A stretch of 64,000 bases of DNA, taken from assembly GCF_003957375.1 (NCBI RefSeq), contig NZ_CP025473.1:1-64000 (forward strand), written 5' to 3'. The notes beneath the pieces were generated by a model. The model did not search any database, had not been told where the DNA came from, and saw nothing but the letters and a program-made list of their open reading frames with translations. The DNA is from Enterococcus mundtii (lineage in GTDB: Bacteria; Bacillota; Bacilli; Lactobacillales; Enterococcaceae). This document shows positions 32,099-40,371 of this stretch, piece by piece; the stretch's first letter is position 1; every line of letters starts with the position of its first letter. Both the position numbers and the translations under genes were made by a program.

Positions 32099-32842
32099 GT
32101 GATCGAGCTAGTAAATGTGTCGAAGCAGTATGAAAAGACCAAGTCGTTGCATAAGATTAGTTTTACTGTAAAACAAGGGGAAGTGATCGGGATCGTTGGG
32201 AAAAGTGGTTCTGGAAAATCGACCTTGTTACGTTTATTGAATTTGATGGAAACGCCTACTGAAGGCACAATCAAACTAAATGGTGTAGATGTTCAGTCAT
32301 TATCAAAAAAAGAGCGCCGGCAGCAACAACAAAAAATAGGCATGATTTTTCAACATCATAATCTACTTGAAAATTTACGTGTTTATGAAAATATCGCATT
32401 ACCTTTAAAGCTACAGAGGAAGAAAGATCCTAAAAAAATCAATGATCTACTCGATTTTGTTGGCATGAAACATAAAGCAGAAAGCTATCCAGTCAAACTT
32501 TCTGGCGGAGAAAGACAACGGGTTTCTATTGCAAGAGCGTTAAGTAGAGATCCACATTTGTTACTTTGTGATGAAGCAACGAGTTCTTTAGACGAAGAAA
32601 ATACAGAAAGCGTGGTTCGTTTATTACATAAAACACATGCCGAGTTTCAACCGACTATTTTTTTTGTTAGTCATGAACTGGAAACCGTCAAACGCTTATG
32701 TAAACGAATCTTAGTCATGGAAAACGGTCATCTGATCGGTGAATTGACGAATGACCCAAAGCACTACGAGGAAGAGGAACTAACCTATTTTGAAAAAATA
32801 AAAAGGAGTTTGACTGATGAACTTGCCCACAGCATTGATTGA
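32099..32842 (+). CDS. metN: Methionine-type ABC transporter, ATP-binding protein
   Basis: Powers uptake through the permease encoded next. The 247 residues hold Walker A GKSGSGKST, signature LSGGERQR and Walker B LLLCDEATSSLD. Usual MetN proteins of about 340 residues have a C-terminal methionine-sensing domain; here it is missing and the gene ends by overlapping the permease, so feedback inhibition by bound methionine is probably absent. The start is GTG behind CTGGAGGA. The symbol rests on the metN-metI-metQ order; a related amino-acid substrate is possible. Confidence 0.8.
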   Translation: MIELVNVSKQYEKTKSLHKISFTVKQGEVIGIVGKSGSGKSTLLRLLNLMETPTEGTIKLNGVDVQSLSKKERRQQQQKIGMIFQHHNLLENLRVYENIALPLKLQRKKDPKKINDLLDFVGMKHKAESYPVKLSGGERQRVSIARALSRDPHLLLCDEATSSLDEENTESVVRLLHKTHAEFQPTIFFVSHELETVKRLCKRILVMENGHLIGELTNDPKHYEEEELTYFEKIKRSLTDELAHSID

Positions 32843-33488
32843 ATATTGGCCGTCTCTAATCAATAGTTTGAAAGAAACGGGCATCATGATGGCGATTTCC
32901 ATGTTTGTTTGTGTATTGGGAGGTTTGCCAGTAGGACTAGGTCTATATTTGACAAATCCCAAGGTCAGAGGGGCCCATCCTTGGTTATACTGGTTGCTCA
33001 ACTTTATTGTGACAGTCGTTCGCTCGTTTCCTTATCTTTTATTAGTGATCGCTTTGATTCCAGTCACGCGCTCGATTTTAGGAAGGGCCTTTGGTCCTGT
33101 TCCTTCATCCATACCACTCAGTATTGTGGCGGTCGCGATTTTCGCTCGCTTAGTTGAGCAAGTGTTGTTAGATGTACCTGAAGAGATCTATGCCTTATCG
33201 AATTCTTTAGGCGCTTCCAGATTTCAATACATCTGGCACTTCTTATTTGTTGAAGCGCGAAGTGGCTTAGTGTTGGCTTATACTACGACAACAGTAAGTA
33301 TGATCTCTTATTCCACCGTCATGGGTGTCGTAGGTGGTGGTGGGATCGGTGATTTTGCTGTTCGTGTCGGCTACCAACGGTATGAGTATGGGGTCATGTA
33401 TGTTGCTATTTTGATCATGATCGCTTTGGTCTTCATTTTACAAATGTTTGGAAATTTTGTTGCACAATCATTAGATAAACGAAAGTAG
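32817..33488 (+). CDS. metI: Methionine-type ABC transporter permease
   Basis: A 223-residue integral membrane protein with five to six helices. The binding-protein-dependent permease loop is seen at EEIYALSNSLGASRFQYIW, where the ATPase docks. The sequence GVVGGGGIGDFAVRVGYQRY is characteristic of MetI. It overlaps the ATPase gene by 26 bases and is followed 10 bases later by the lipoprotein gene. Confidence 0.88.
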   Translation: MNLPTALIEYWPSLINSLKETGIMMAISMFVCVLGGLPVGLGLYLTNPKVRGAHPWLYWLLNFIVTVVRSFPYLLLVIALIPVTRSILGRAFGPVPSSIPLSIVAVAIFARLVEQVLLDVPEEIYALSNSLGASRFQYIWHFLFVEARSGLVLAYTTTTVSMISYSTVMGVVGGGGIGDFAVRVGYQRYEYGVMYVAILIMIALVFILQMFGNFVAQSLDKRK

Positions 33489-33498
33489 GAGAAAAGTT

Positions 33499-34314
33499 AT
33501 GAAAAAGTTTTATTTATTTGCGTTTGCTTTAGTTGGAGTTCTAGTCTTAGCAGCCTGTGGTGGAAGCAATGAAACCGCAGAAAGTAAAAAAGAAATCACT
33601 GTAGCAGTTCAATTGGAGTCCTCAAAAGATATTCTAGAAATTGCCAAAAAAGAGGTAGAAAAATCAGGCTACACGATCAACATCATGGAAGTCAGTGATA
33701 ATGTTGCTTATAATGATGCCGTCCAACATAAGGAAGCAGATGCAAACTTTGCGCAACACGAACCCTTTATGGAACGATTCAATCAAGAAAAAGATGCTGA
33801 TTTAGTAGCAGTCCAACCAATCTATTATTTTGCTGGCGGATTTTATTCAAAAGAATATGATGATGTCAATGATTTGCCAGAAAACGCAAAAGTGGGCATT
33901 CCGAGCGATCCAACAAATGAAGGTCGTGCGTTAGCGATTTTGAATGAGAATGGGATCATTCAATTGAAAGACGGAATTGGTTTTGATGGTACAGTCGCAG
34001 ATATTGTAGAGAATCATAAAAATCTTACTTTTGAAAGTATTGATCTTTTGAATCTAGTAAAAGCTTATGACGAAAGTGATATTGCGATGGTTTTTTGTTA
34101 TCCAGCATATTTGGAGCCAGCCAATTTGACGACAGAAGATGCTTTGTTACTTGAAGACGAAGCAGCAAGCAAACATTATGCGTTGCAATTAGTCACTCGA
34201 GAGGAAGAAAAAGATAGCGAGAAAATCAAGGTGTTGAAAGAAGCGATGACGACACCAGAAGTCGCTGACTACATCAAAAATAATTCAAAAGGCTCAAATA
34301 TCCCAGCATTTTAA
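33499..34314 (+). CDS. metQ: MetQ/NlpA family substrate-binding lipoprotein
   Basis: Membrane-tethered substrate-binding protein of the importer. A signal peptide ends in the lipobox LVLAAC with Cys at about 20. The mature part has the NlpA/MetQ features DAVQHKEADANFAQHEPFM and GIPSDPTNEGRALAIL. The 271-residue length is normal. Co-transcribed with the ATPase and permease, then followed by a terminator. Confidence 0.9.
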   Translation: MKKFYLFAFALVGVLVLAACGGSNETAESKKEITVAVQLESSKDILEIAKKEVEKSGYTINIMEVSDNVAYNDAVQHKEADANFAQHEPFMERFNQEKDADLVAVQPIYYFAGGFYSKEYDDVNDLPENAKVGIPSDPTNEGRALAILNENGIIQLKDGIGFDGTVADIVENHKNLTFESIDLLNLVKAYDESDIAMVFCYPAYLEPANLTTEDALLLEDEAASKHYALQLVTREEEKDSEKIKVLKEAMTTPEVADYIKNNSKGSNIPAF

Positions 34315-34405
34315 ACAATGTGCTAACCATAACAAAAAATATTATGACTGACGCCTTCGGGTGTTATGTTCTGATAGATTGATCGTATCAGATGATTTCT
34401 AAAAT

Positions 34406-34446
34406 AAAATAAAAGAATACAGCCTTGTGCTGTATTCTTTTATTTT
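34406..34446 (+). terminator. Terminator after the methionine importer
   Basis: AAAATAAAAGAATACAGC, a 5-base loop, and the complement GCTGTATTCTTTTATTTT. Confidence 0.85.
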
Positions 34447-34649
34447 ATCCAAGCAGAGGAATAATTAAAATCATTTGATAAACCTAGTAGCTCAGTGATT
34501 TTTTTCTGAGTCTTCATTATTTTTTGCAGTTATTATACATTACACATTTTTTCTATTGTTATGTTTCCATAAAAATATTTTTCCAGAAAAAAGTGTTTTC
34601 TTGTTGAGATATTTATCAGTTATTCTTTTTAAAGAGCGAGATAGATTAT

Positions 34650-34671
34650 GTTATATAGTTCACTATATAAC
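34650..34671. promoter_or_regulatory. Perfect palindrome upstream of the secreted two-repeat protein
   Basis: GTTATATAGT-TC-ACTATATAAC, 22 bases with exact 10-base arms, ends 36 bases before the start codon. Its position fits an operator or promoter overlap. The rest of the 34315-34707 gap is AT-rich, apart from the terminator at 34406. Confidence 0.6.
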
Positions 34672-34707
34672 GAACTATCCGCTAAAAAAATAAATAAGGA
34701 GCTTGAG

Positions 34708-35874
34708 ATGAAAAAAAATAATTTGAAAAAAATTGCGGCAACAAGCATGTTACTTCTTACGTTAGGAGGTCCGGTCGTGACTTCTGCGACAAGCCAATCA
34801 ACAGATGATTCGGCGAATGTTAGTAATCAGGTAGAAGAAGAGTTAACGATTAAAAACGGTGATTTCAATGCTGGTTTGAACCATTGGATCGTGTCAAGTC
34901 CAGGTACACAGAATCCAACAATCGAAGAGCTAAGTGGGAATAAATATGTGGTTGCCACTTACGGAGAAAACATTCATCAATATTTGGCATTGAAACCAAA
35001 CACGACGTATACATTCGGCTATGATGTGGCAGGTAGCGCTGATTTTCCAGCAAAAATTGAATTTGGTAAGATGAATCATGATGAGGGTTTTATTTCGTTA
35101 GAAGAAACATCACACAACAATGAAAACTGGACACGTAGAGAATTTACATTTACTACACCTGAAACAGACAATACATACATTATTCGTTTCTCTTCAACAG
35201 GAAATGGCTGGGCGAAATTTGACAATATCCAAGTAGAACCAGAAAAAACAGAAACGAGTTTATTGACTGTAGGAACACAAGATCGTGAATCTTATGCGTA
35301 TTTAAATCTAGATGCAAAACGTTTTAACAGTTCAGAACGATTGATGGTCTATGTTGATGGTCGTTACCATTTTGAAACTTACAAAGGCAAAGCTTACTAT
35401 TCATTTACAAGCAAAACCGATGAAGGTATTCAAGTACGTCGTAGCATTTCCGGTGTCAAAGGACAAGTAATCGAAGTCTATACCGCACCAAATTCACCTG
35501 GACACAGCTCAACAGGCAAGCGCTTGTTAGAATCGATCACATTAGAAGAAGATTTAGCAGTGGATTCTTCTTTATTAGAACATGCGGTGAAGAATATTCA
35601 ATTAACAGGAAACAGACTAGACGTTGATTTTGATCGTGCAAGCTTCGAAGGGAACAACCGAATGATCATTCGTAAAAATGGTGCCTATGTCGCAGAAATC
35701 CATAAAGGCAAAGTTTATTATGCATCGGTACGTGAAAAAGCAGAGGACAGCGTAAAAGTTAGTAAAACAATTGATTATAAATCTGGCGATGTGATCTCCG
35801 TCGAATTAAGCAGTGGAACACCTGGTGGTTCATCGAATTCGTTGCAAGTATTAGCAACGTATGAAGTAGAATAA
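34708..35874 (+). CDS. Secreted protein with a carbohydrate-binding-like domain and two internal repeats
   Basis: Start chosen at ATG 34708 (AAGGAG at 34696-34701), giving 388 residues; the upstream in-frame start lies inside a palindrome. A signal peptide (about 1-30) is followed by a CBM-like beta-sandwich domain (about 45-180, starting NGDFNAGLNHW). The C-terminal half is a tandem repeat (about 190-285 and 290-388): both copies share R(L/M), (D/N)GxY, KGKxYY and PGxSS spacing. No catalytic motif or wall anchor is seen. Adhesive or carbohydrate-binding function is inferred; I do not recognise the repeat. Confidence 0.75.
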   Translation: MKKNNLKKIAATSMLLLTLGGPVVTSATSQSTDDSANVSNQVEEELTIKNGDFNAGLNHWIVSSPGTQNPTIEELSGNKYVVATYGENIHQYLALKPNTTYTFGYDVAGSADFPAKIEFGKMNHDEGFISLEETSHNNENWTRREFTFTTPETDNTYIIRFSSTGNGWAKFDNIQVEPEKTETSLLTVGTQDRESYAYLNLDAKRFNSSERLMVYVDGRYHFETYKGKAYYSFTSKTDEGIQVRRSISGVKGQVIEVYTAPNSPGHSSTGKRLLESITLEEDLAVDSSLLEHAVKNIQLTGNRLDVDFDRASFEGNNRMIIRKNGAYVAEIHKGKVYYASVREKAEDSVKVSKTIDYKSGDVISVELSSGTPGGSSNSLQVLATYEVE

Positions 35875-35886
35875 ATCGATCATAAG

Positions 35887-35928
35887 AAAAAAGATCAAAA
35901 ACTTAAAAAGTTTTTGATCTTTTTTTTG
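35887..35928 (+). terminator. Terminator after the two-repeat protein gene
   Basis: AAAAGATCAAAAACT and AGTTTTTGATCTTTT arms with a short loop, then further T residues. Confidence 0.9.
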
Positions 35929-36082
35929 ATACGATAAACGGTATTATGTCTCAAGGAGCTAATCCATTGCCTGATAAATCCCCTAGAATATCTTGGTTTT
36001 GATGTTTTTTCTTTTAAGAAAAAACATGTTGCAATAGTATACAAATAGTATTTATCAATACAAACGAGATGGGAAAGAAAAA

Positions 36083-36603
36083 ATGAAATTAGTGTAAAAT
36101 TTTTATTAGGTGCAGCGGCATGTGCAAGTTTCGGCTTATTCTCCGGAGGTAATGATGTAGATGCAGGTACTGTATCGGCTAACGGTGGAATCGACTATAG
36201 AGAACTATTTGATAACAGAGAAATAAAAATTAAAAGTGTAGATGATCCTACTTATGCTCTCACGTGGACATGGGAGACAAATTGGGATGAAGTTAAAATG
36301 ACTAAGGATACTGAACATGATAGACGAAAATGAATCTTGAAGTATGATGATGCGTCAGGTACCCACATAGTTCAAAGTAAACTACCTTATGTAAATGTTA
36401 ATGGGATTCAATATGGAAATTTACATTCTTTGTCCGGTTGTGATCAAAATAGTGATAGACTGGTAGGAGCGAGACCATTAGCTAATCCAATTGAAGGACG
36501 ACAATGGAAAATTCGTCATATGATGACAGATCCACAAAAAGGGGATGCCTATCGATTGATCAATAATCATGAACAGCGAGTATTAAGCCACAGAGGACTT
36601 TAA
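36083..36603 (+). pseudogene. Decayed secreted protein gene, possibly lectin- or toxin-like
   Basis: A signal peptide (FLLGAAACASFGLFSGGNDV) and a mature region, including RELFDNREIKIKSVDD, lie in one frame, but the ATG at 36083 is out of frame with it and meets a stop at once. A TGA at 36331-36333 sits where the frame otherwise continues (HDRRK then ILKYDDASGT); a Trp TGG is the simplest ancestor. The remaining 88-codon open part starts only at TTG 36337. The repeated W-ILKYD and QWKIRH pattern is suggestive of a ricin-type beta-trefoil, but this is a guess. Confidence 0.55.
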
Positions 36604-36709
36604 TTTGGAGGTAGAAATATTGAGTTACTCAAGAATTTACTAATGCTTCATACCAATACTTTATTATTGAATAAACTAAATCATTTGGGCCTTTGTATCT
36701 TTTCTGATT

Positions 36710-36901
36710 ATGACGATTGTACAAAATGAGGTCTTTTTTCAATTATACGACTTATCAAATGATATTCCAGTGTCCTCAGGAGCTAGAGATGCTTGGAAGC
36801 TTTAACAGGTAGAAAAAAACGATTACGAAGATTTGATATCTGAAAAGTACTTTGATTTCAAAAAAGCTAAAGTCGAATTCGAGGAATCGATGCTAATTTA
36901 A
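36710..36901 (+). pseudogene. Short broken gene of unknown function
   Basis: One 64-codon frame starting MTIVQNEVFFQLYDLSND and ending FEESMLI is interrupted by TAA at 36803-36805. Amino-acid content looks protein-like on both sides of the stop, and a terminator follows at 36905. No family is recognised. Confidence 0.35.
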
Positions 36902-36904
36902 AGT

Positions 36905-36946
36905 TAATCAATCGAAGTAGAAGTAAACTTCGATTGATTATTTTTT
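36905..36946 (+). terminator. Terminator after the broken 36710 gene
   Basis: TAATCAATCGAAGT, a short loop, ACTTCGATTGATTA, then TTTTTT. An intact terminator behind a broken gene supports a once functional unit. Nothing else is seen to 37168 except AT-rich promoter-like DNA. Confidence 0.85.
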
Positions 36947-37168
36947 GTTCTGAATTGATTTTGGCAAACTAAGCCCTAGATCAAGGAAAATATTCATGGT
37001 AATTTAGAAAGTTATGATAACCATAAGCGACTCGTTGCATGCTTTTTTTATTACAGTAGTCATTTTTACAGTTAAGTCATTGTATAATTGGCTCTACTCA
37101 TATCTATTCTATAAATATATTATTGATAATTATGAGTTTTTTATTAGATAACTTATTGGAGGAATTAT

Positions 37169-37747
37169 ATGACTAGAAAAATTTACGGCTATGCTCGAGT
37201 TTCAACTAAACAACAAGATCTTTCGCGACAGTTAGATTTATTAGAAACTTATCATTGCGAAAAAATATATACTGAAAAAATCAGTGGTGTCCGTGCAAGT
37301 CGTCCAGAACTAAATAAACTAAAAAAACGTGTAAAGACCGGTGATCAAATAGTCATTGAAAGCTTCTCACGATTTGGACGTAGCACAAAAGATTTAATTA
37401 ACCTTGTTTATTTTTTTGAAAAAAAAGGAGTTAAAATAATCAGTATAAAAGAAAATTTTGATACTCAAACTCCTCAGGGAAAATTAATGATCACTGTTTT
37501 CCAAGCTTTTAGTCAATTTGAAAGAGATATTATTGTTGAAAGGACCCTTGAAGGATTAAACTCTGCACGTGCAAGAGGTAAGGTTGGTGGCCGGCCAAAG
37601 GTAGATCAAGACGTTCTTCAAGAATCACTCTCATTACACCTTACAAAAGGATTATCTGTCTCAGAAGTTTGTAAAAAAACTGGGATTAAACAATCAACTT
37701 TTTATCGCTATTTAAAACTAGAGAGGAATCTTTCTGAATTGAGTTAG
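37169..37747 (+). CDS. Serine recombinase (resolvase/invertase family)
   Basis: A 192-residue site-specific recombinase. The catalytic serine is in YARVSTKQQ near residue 10, with later family motifs SFSRFGRSTKDL and FAQFERDII-like AFSQFERDIIVERT. A C-terminal helix-turn-helix (about 150-185, GLSVSEVCKKTGIKQSTFYRY) binds DNA. It resembles plasmid and transposon resolvases. No transposase lies next to it, so it is a stranded part of a mobile element or has a local inversion or resolution role. TTGGAGGA precedes the ATG. Confidence 0.88.
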   Translation: MTRKIYGYARVSTKQQDLSRQLDLLETYHCEKIYTEKISGVRASRPELNKLKKRVKTGDQIVIESFSRFGRSTKDLINLVYFFEKKGVKIISIKENFDTQTPQGKLMITVFQAFSQFERDIIVERTLEGLNSARARGKVGGRPKVDQDVLQESLSLHLTKGLSVSEVCKKTGIKQSTFYRYLKLERNLSELS

Positions 37748-37815
37748 TTCTTATGGCCCAGTATTTTTTAAGTGACCAAAGAAATATATCACTTTATTTT
37801 GAAAAATATTTCTGG

Positions 37816-37848
37816 TATAGTATGATGTAAGTATAAGTCATGTATAAT
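37816..37848 (+). promoter_or_regulatory. Candidate promoters of the WxL operon
   Basis: An extended -10, TGGTATAGT (-10 hexamer 37816-37821), and a perfect TATAAT (37843-37848) lie just before the inverted-repeat leader. Neither has a good -35. Confidence 0.35.
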
Positions 37849-37870
37849 AGTTATTGGCTTAACTTTTAAT

Positions 37871-38011
37871 TCTCAAAAACCTTCGTTTTTAAGAATGATA
37901 ACATGTTATTTATCTTCTTTAATAGGAAACCTAATTTAATCACTTTTTCAAGACATCTGATGCGATCGGATGTCTTTTTTTTCGTCTCCTTAAAAACGAA
38001 GATTTTTGAGA
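37871..38011 (+). promoter_or_regulatory. Inverted-repeat leader with nested terminator upstream of the WxL operon
   Basis: Arms of 23 bases (37871-37893 and 37989-38011) match at 22 positions (TCTCAAAAA.CTTCGTTTTT). Inside is a terminator, AGACATC/GATGTCT with a run of 8 T (37951-37982). The second copy of the GACATCT motif just after arm 2 offers an alternative pairing. It may be an attenuator for the operon, the resolvase terminator inside a small mobile element, or both. Confidence 0.6.
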
Positions 38012-38036
38012 CATCTAAGAATATAGGAGGAGGGGT

Positions 38037-38399
38037 ATGAAACACTTAAAAAGATGCATATTAAGTATAGGTATAGTATTGATTCAAGTTTATGCACCAC
38101 TAGTTGTTCATGGGACAGAAGTACACTCGGTGGAAACTGAAGCAACAATTGGTTTTACTGGGGTATATGAAACACCAGGAATACCAGAGCCAGCACCAGA
38201 AGTTGAGGTAAAACCAAGCTTTCCCAAAGAAATTGTTCAATCACCATCAGAAGTGCGAAAGAGTGAACATAAAAAATTCCCTCAAACGAACGAGAGTCAG
38301 ATGAGTGCTTGGAAAATATTGGGCATTCTGATCATCGTAGTCATACTTGGCTTTTGGTTTTGGAAAAAACAAAAAGAAAAAAACAATCAAAGAAAGTAG
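38037..38399 (+). CDS. Small sortase-type surface protein of the WxL operon
   Basis: A 120-residue protein with a signal peptide (about 1-26), a Pro/Glu-rich stretch (about 45-70), then FPQTNE (81-86), a hydrophobic helix (92-108) and a basic tail. This is the layout of an LPxTG anchor, but the motif starts with Phe instead of Leu and ends TN instead of TG. Such short anchored proteins are common beside WxL genes. The strong AGGAGGAGG site supports the start. Confidence 0.75.
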   Translation: MKHLKRCILSIGIVLIQVYAPLVVHGTEVHSVETEATIGFTGVYETPGIPEPAPEVEVKPSFPKEIVQSPSEVRKSEHKKFPQTNESQMSAWKILGILIIVVILGFWFWKKQKEKNNQRK

Positions 38400-38410
38400 G
38401 ATTTAAATAT

Positions 38411-39202
38411 ATGAAATTCGTTAGATTAGCAACTATTGCAACATTATCAACTACTATTTTCGCCGGAGGAGCAATTTCTGCGTTTGCCGACGAGACTCGT
38501 CAAGTGACGACCAACGGAAATATCGAATTTACACCTAGTACAGACGAACCAGAAATCGTTGTTCCACCAGTAGAAGAACCAGATGTAGAGATTGAACCAG
38601 AAGTACCCGGAACCACGGGTCCTTTGTCAATTGTAAAGGCTGCGACAATGAATTTTGGTTCACAAGTGATTTCAAATCAAGATCAAACGTACAATATGGT
38701 AGCAGAAAGACAACAGAAGACCGGGACGACTGGTGAGGAAAATAAAGTTCCTTTTATCAGTTTTGCACAAGTTTCTGATACTAGAGGAAGCAATGCAGGC
38801 TGGGATTTGAAAGTCAGTCTAAGTGACTTTCAAGCGGAAAATACGCAAAACGCTGTCTTGAGAGGAGCCAAAGTCACTTTAAAGGATCCCCAAATTCAAT
38901 ACACGGGGAACAATCAGGAGTTAGCTCCAGCTGCACATGCAAATAATTTGGAATTGTTGCCTAATAGTGGTGCAGTTTCAGTTATGACCGCTGAGTCAAG
39001 TAAAGGAGCGGGGCGTTCATCTGTTGTTTGGGGAAATCAAGCAGACTTAGATGCCCAATTTGAGGCAGATCCAAAAGCACCTGTGACAAATAATGCCATT
39101 CAATTATCTGTACCCGGCGCGTCAGCCAAAGACGCGACCACCTATACCTCAACATTGACATGGGAATTAACGACTACACCAGGTAGCGATGTAGGAGCCT
39201 AA
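38411..39202 (+). CDS. WxL domain surface protein
   Basis: Secreted protein that binds the peptidoglycan surface non-covalently. Start ATG 38411 gives 263 residues with a clean signal peptide (cleavage after about 26, AFA/DE). A Pro/Glu-rich stretch (about 43-68) leads to the WxL domain, with the first motif GWDL (W131) and the second TWEL (W251). A longer upstream frame lacks a signal peptide and overlaps the preceding gene. It lies 11 bases after the small anchored protein. Confidence 0.88.
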   Translation: MKFVRLATIATLSTTIFAGGAISAFADETRQVTTNGNIEFTPSTDEPEIVVPPVEEPDVEIEPEVPGTTGPLSIVKAATMNFGSQVISNQDQTYNMVAERQQKTGTTGEENKVPFISFAQVSDTRGSNAGWDLKVSLSDFQAENTQNAVLRGAKVTLKDPQIQYTGNNQELAPAAHANNLELLPNSGAVSVMTAESSKGAGRSSVVWGNQADLDAQFEADPKAPVTNNAIQLSVPGASAKDATTYTSTLTWELTTTPGSDVGA

Positions 39203-39314
39203 TAGATTTATGTATCTAATGATGGATTAGGGCGTAAGTCGCACATGACTAAAGTAGCGTTACATAAATATGTAGCGCTGCTTTTTTGAATGAAACATCG
39301 AAGGAGTGTGTTTG

Positions 39315-40370
39315 ATGATAAAAAGTACGACATATCAAATAAAGAGGAGGATTCAATGGAGTGGACTATTACTTATTATGTTAGCGTTTTTGTTCTCTCC
39401 AATTCTTGTTTCTGCAGAAGAAAATTTAAGTTTTTATGTCACCCCAGAGTTTCCAGAGAGTCAAGTAGAAGGAAGTGGCCGTTACTTCGACCTTAACAGT
39501 GAACCTGGAAGTACAGAGGAATTGACACTGAAAATTCAAAATGCTAATGATCAAGCAAAGACGATTGAAATCACGGCTCATACGGCATTTACTAATGTCC
39601 AAGGAGTGGTGGAATATGGTAAAGATGCCGAAAAGGCAGACCCAACCTTACCCTATTCTTTGGCAGACTTAATTGAACCCCCAGTCCCTATTGAGCTTGC
39701 AGGAAACGAAACAAAGACTGTCAAAGTAATGCTAAATATGCCTAAAGAAGCTTTTTCAGGATTTTTAGCGGGAGGCTTAAGAATTGCAGAGGTGAAAGAA
39801 AAGCCACAGGAAACAGAAACAAGTGGAGAAGGAGTGGCGATCAAAAATGAATTTGCCTATGTCATAGGTGTGGTGGTGAGTAATGATCGCTCTGCCGTAA
39901 AACCTGATTTAGATTTATTGGATGTCTTTGCCGATCAACTCAACTATCGCAATGTTATCAGTGCGAACTTACAGAACTTTACACCTACCTTTGTCAATCA
40001 TTTAGAAGTAGAAGCAACGGTACAAAAAGAAGGGGAGAACGATATTCTCTATCGAGCTAAGCAAGAACAGATGCAAATGGCACCTAATTCTAATTTCAAC
40101 TTCCCCATCTCTTTAGAAGGGGATCGCTTTCGAAGTGGCGACTACGTGTTGAAAATGACGGCACGTTCAGGAGAAGAGGAATGGCAATGGGAACGGAAAT
40201 TTACCATTGAAGCAGATACAGCCCGAGCGTTGAATCAGCAAGATGTCACAATTGATACGAGTATTAATTGGTGGCTCGTTGCCGCGGTCATCCTGATTCT
40301 TTTCTTATTGTTGATTATTGTTTGGTTACTTATTAAGAAGCAAAGAGCTAAAAATAAGGAGGACCAGTGA
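39315..40370 (+). CDS. WxL-interacting protein (DUF916/DUF3324)
   Basis: Membrane-anchored partner of WxL proteins. Start ATG 39315 follows AAGGAG at 39301-39305 at correct spacing; the GTG at 39306 is too close. The 351 residues have an N-terminal signal, the peptidoglycan-binding DUF916 region (about 40-150, LSFYVTPEFPESQ and SFLAGGLR-like GFLAGGLRIAE), the second DUF3324 region (about 165-300), then a transmembrane helix (about 315-340) and a basic tail. It matches the known WxL operon partner in order and length. Confidence 0.9.
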   Translation: MIKSTTYQIKRRIQWSGLLLIMLAFLFSPILVSAEENLSFYVTPEFPESQVEGSGRYFDLNSEPGSTEELTLKIQNANDQAKTIEITAHTAFTNVQGVVEYGKDAEKADPTLPYSLADLIEPPVPIELAGNETKTVKVMLNMPKEAFSGFLAGGLRIAEVKEKPQETETSGEGVAIKNEFAYVIGVVVSNDRSAVKPDLDLLDVFADQLNYRNVISANLQNFTPTFVNHLEVEATVQKEGENDILYRAKQEQMQMAPNSNFNFPISLEGDRFRSGDYVLKMTARSGEEEWQWERKFTIEADTARALNQQDVTIDTSINWWLVAAVILILFLLLIIVWLLIKKQRAKNKEDQ

Positions 40371-40371
40371 G

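Noticed and set aside
36331-36333. Selenocysteine at the TGA
   Set aside because: No stem-loop of that kind is seen after it, the start region is also broken, and neighbours show decay.
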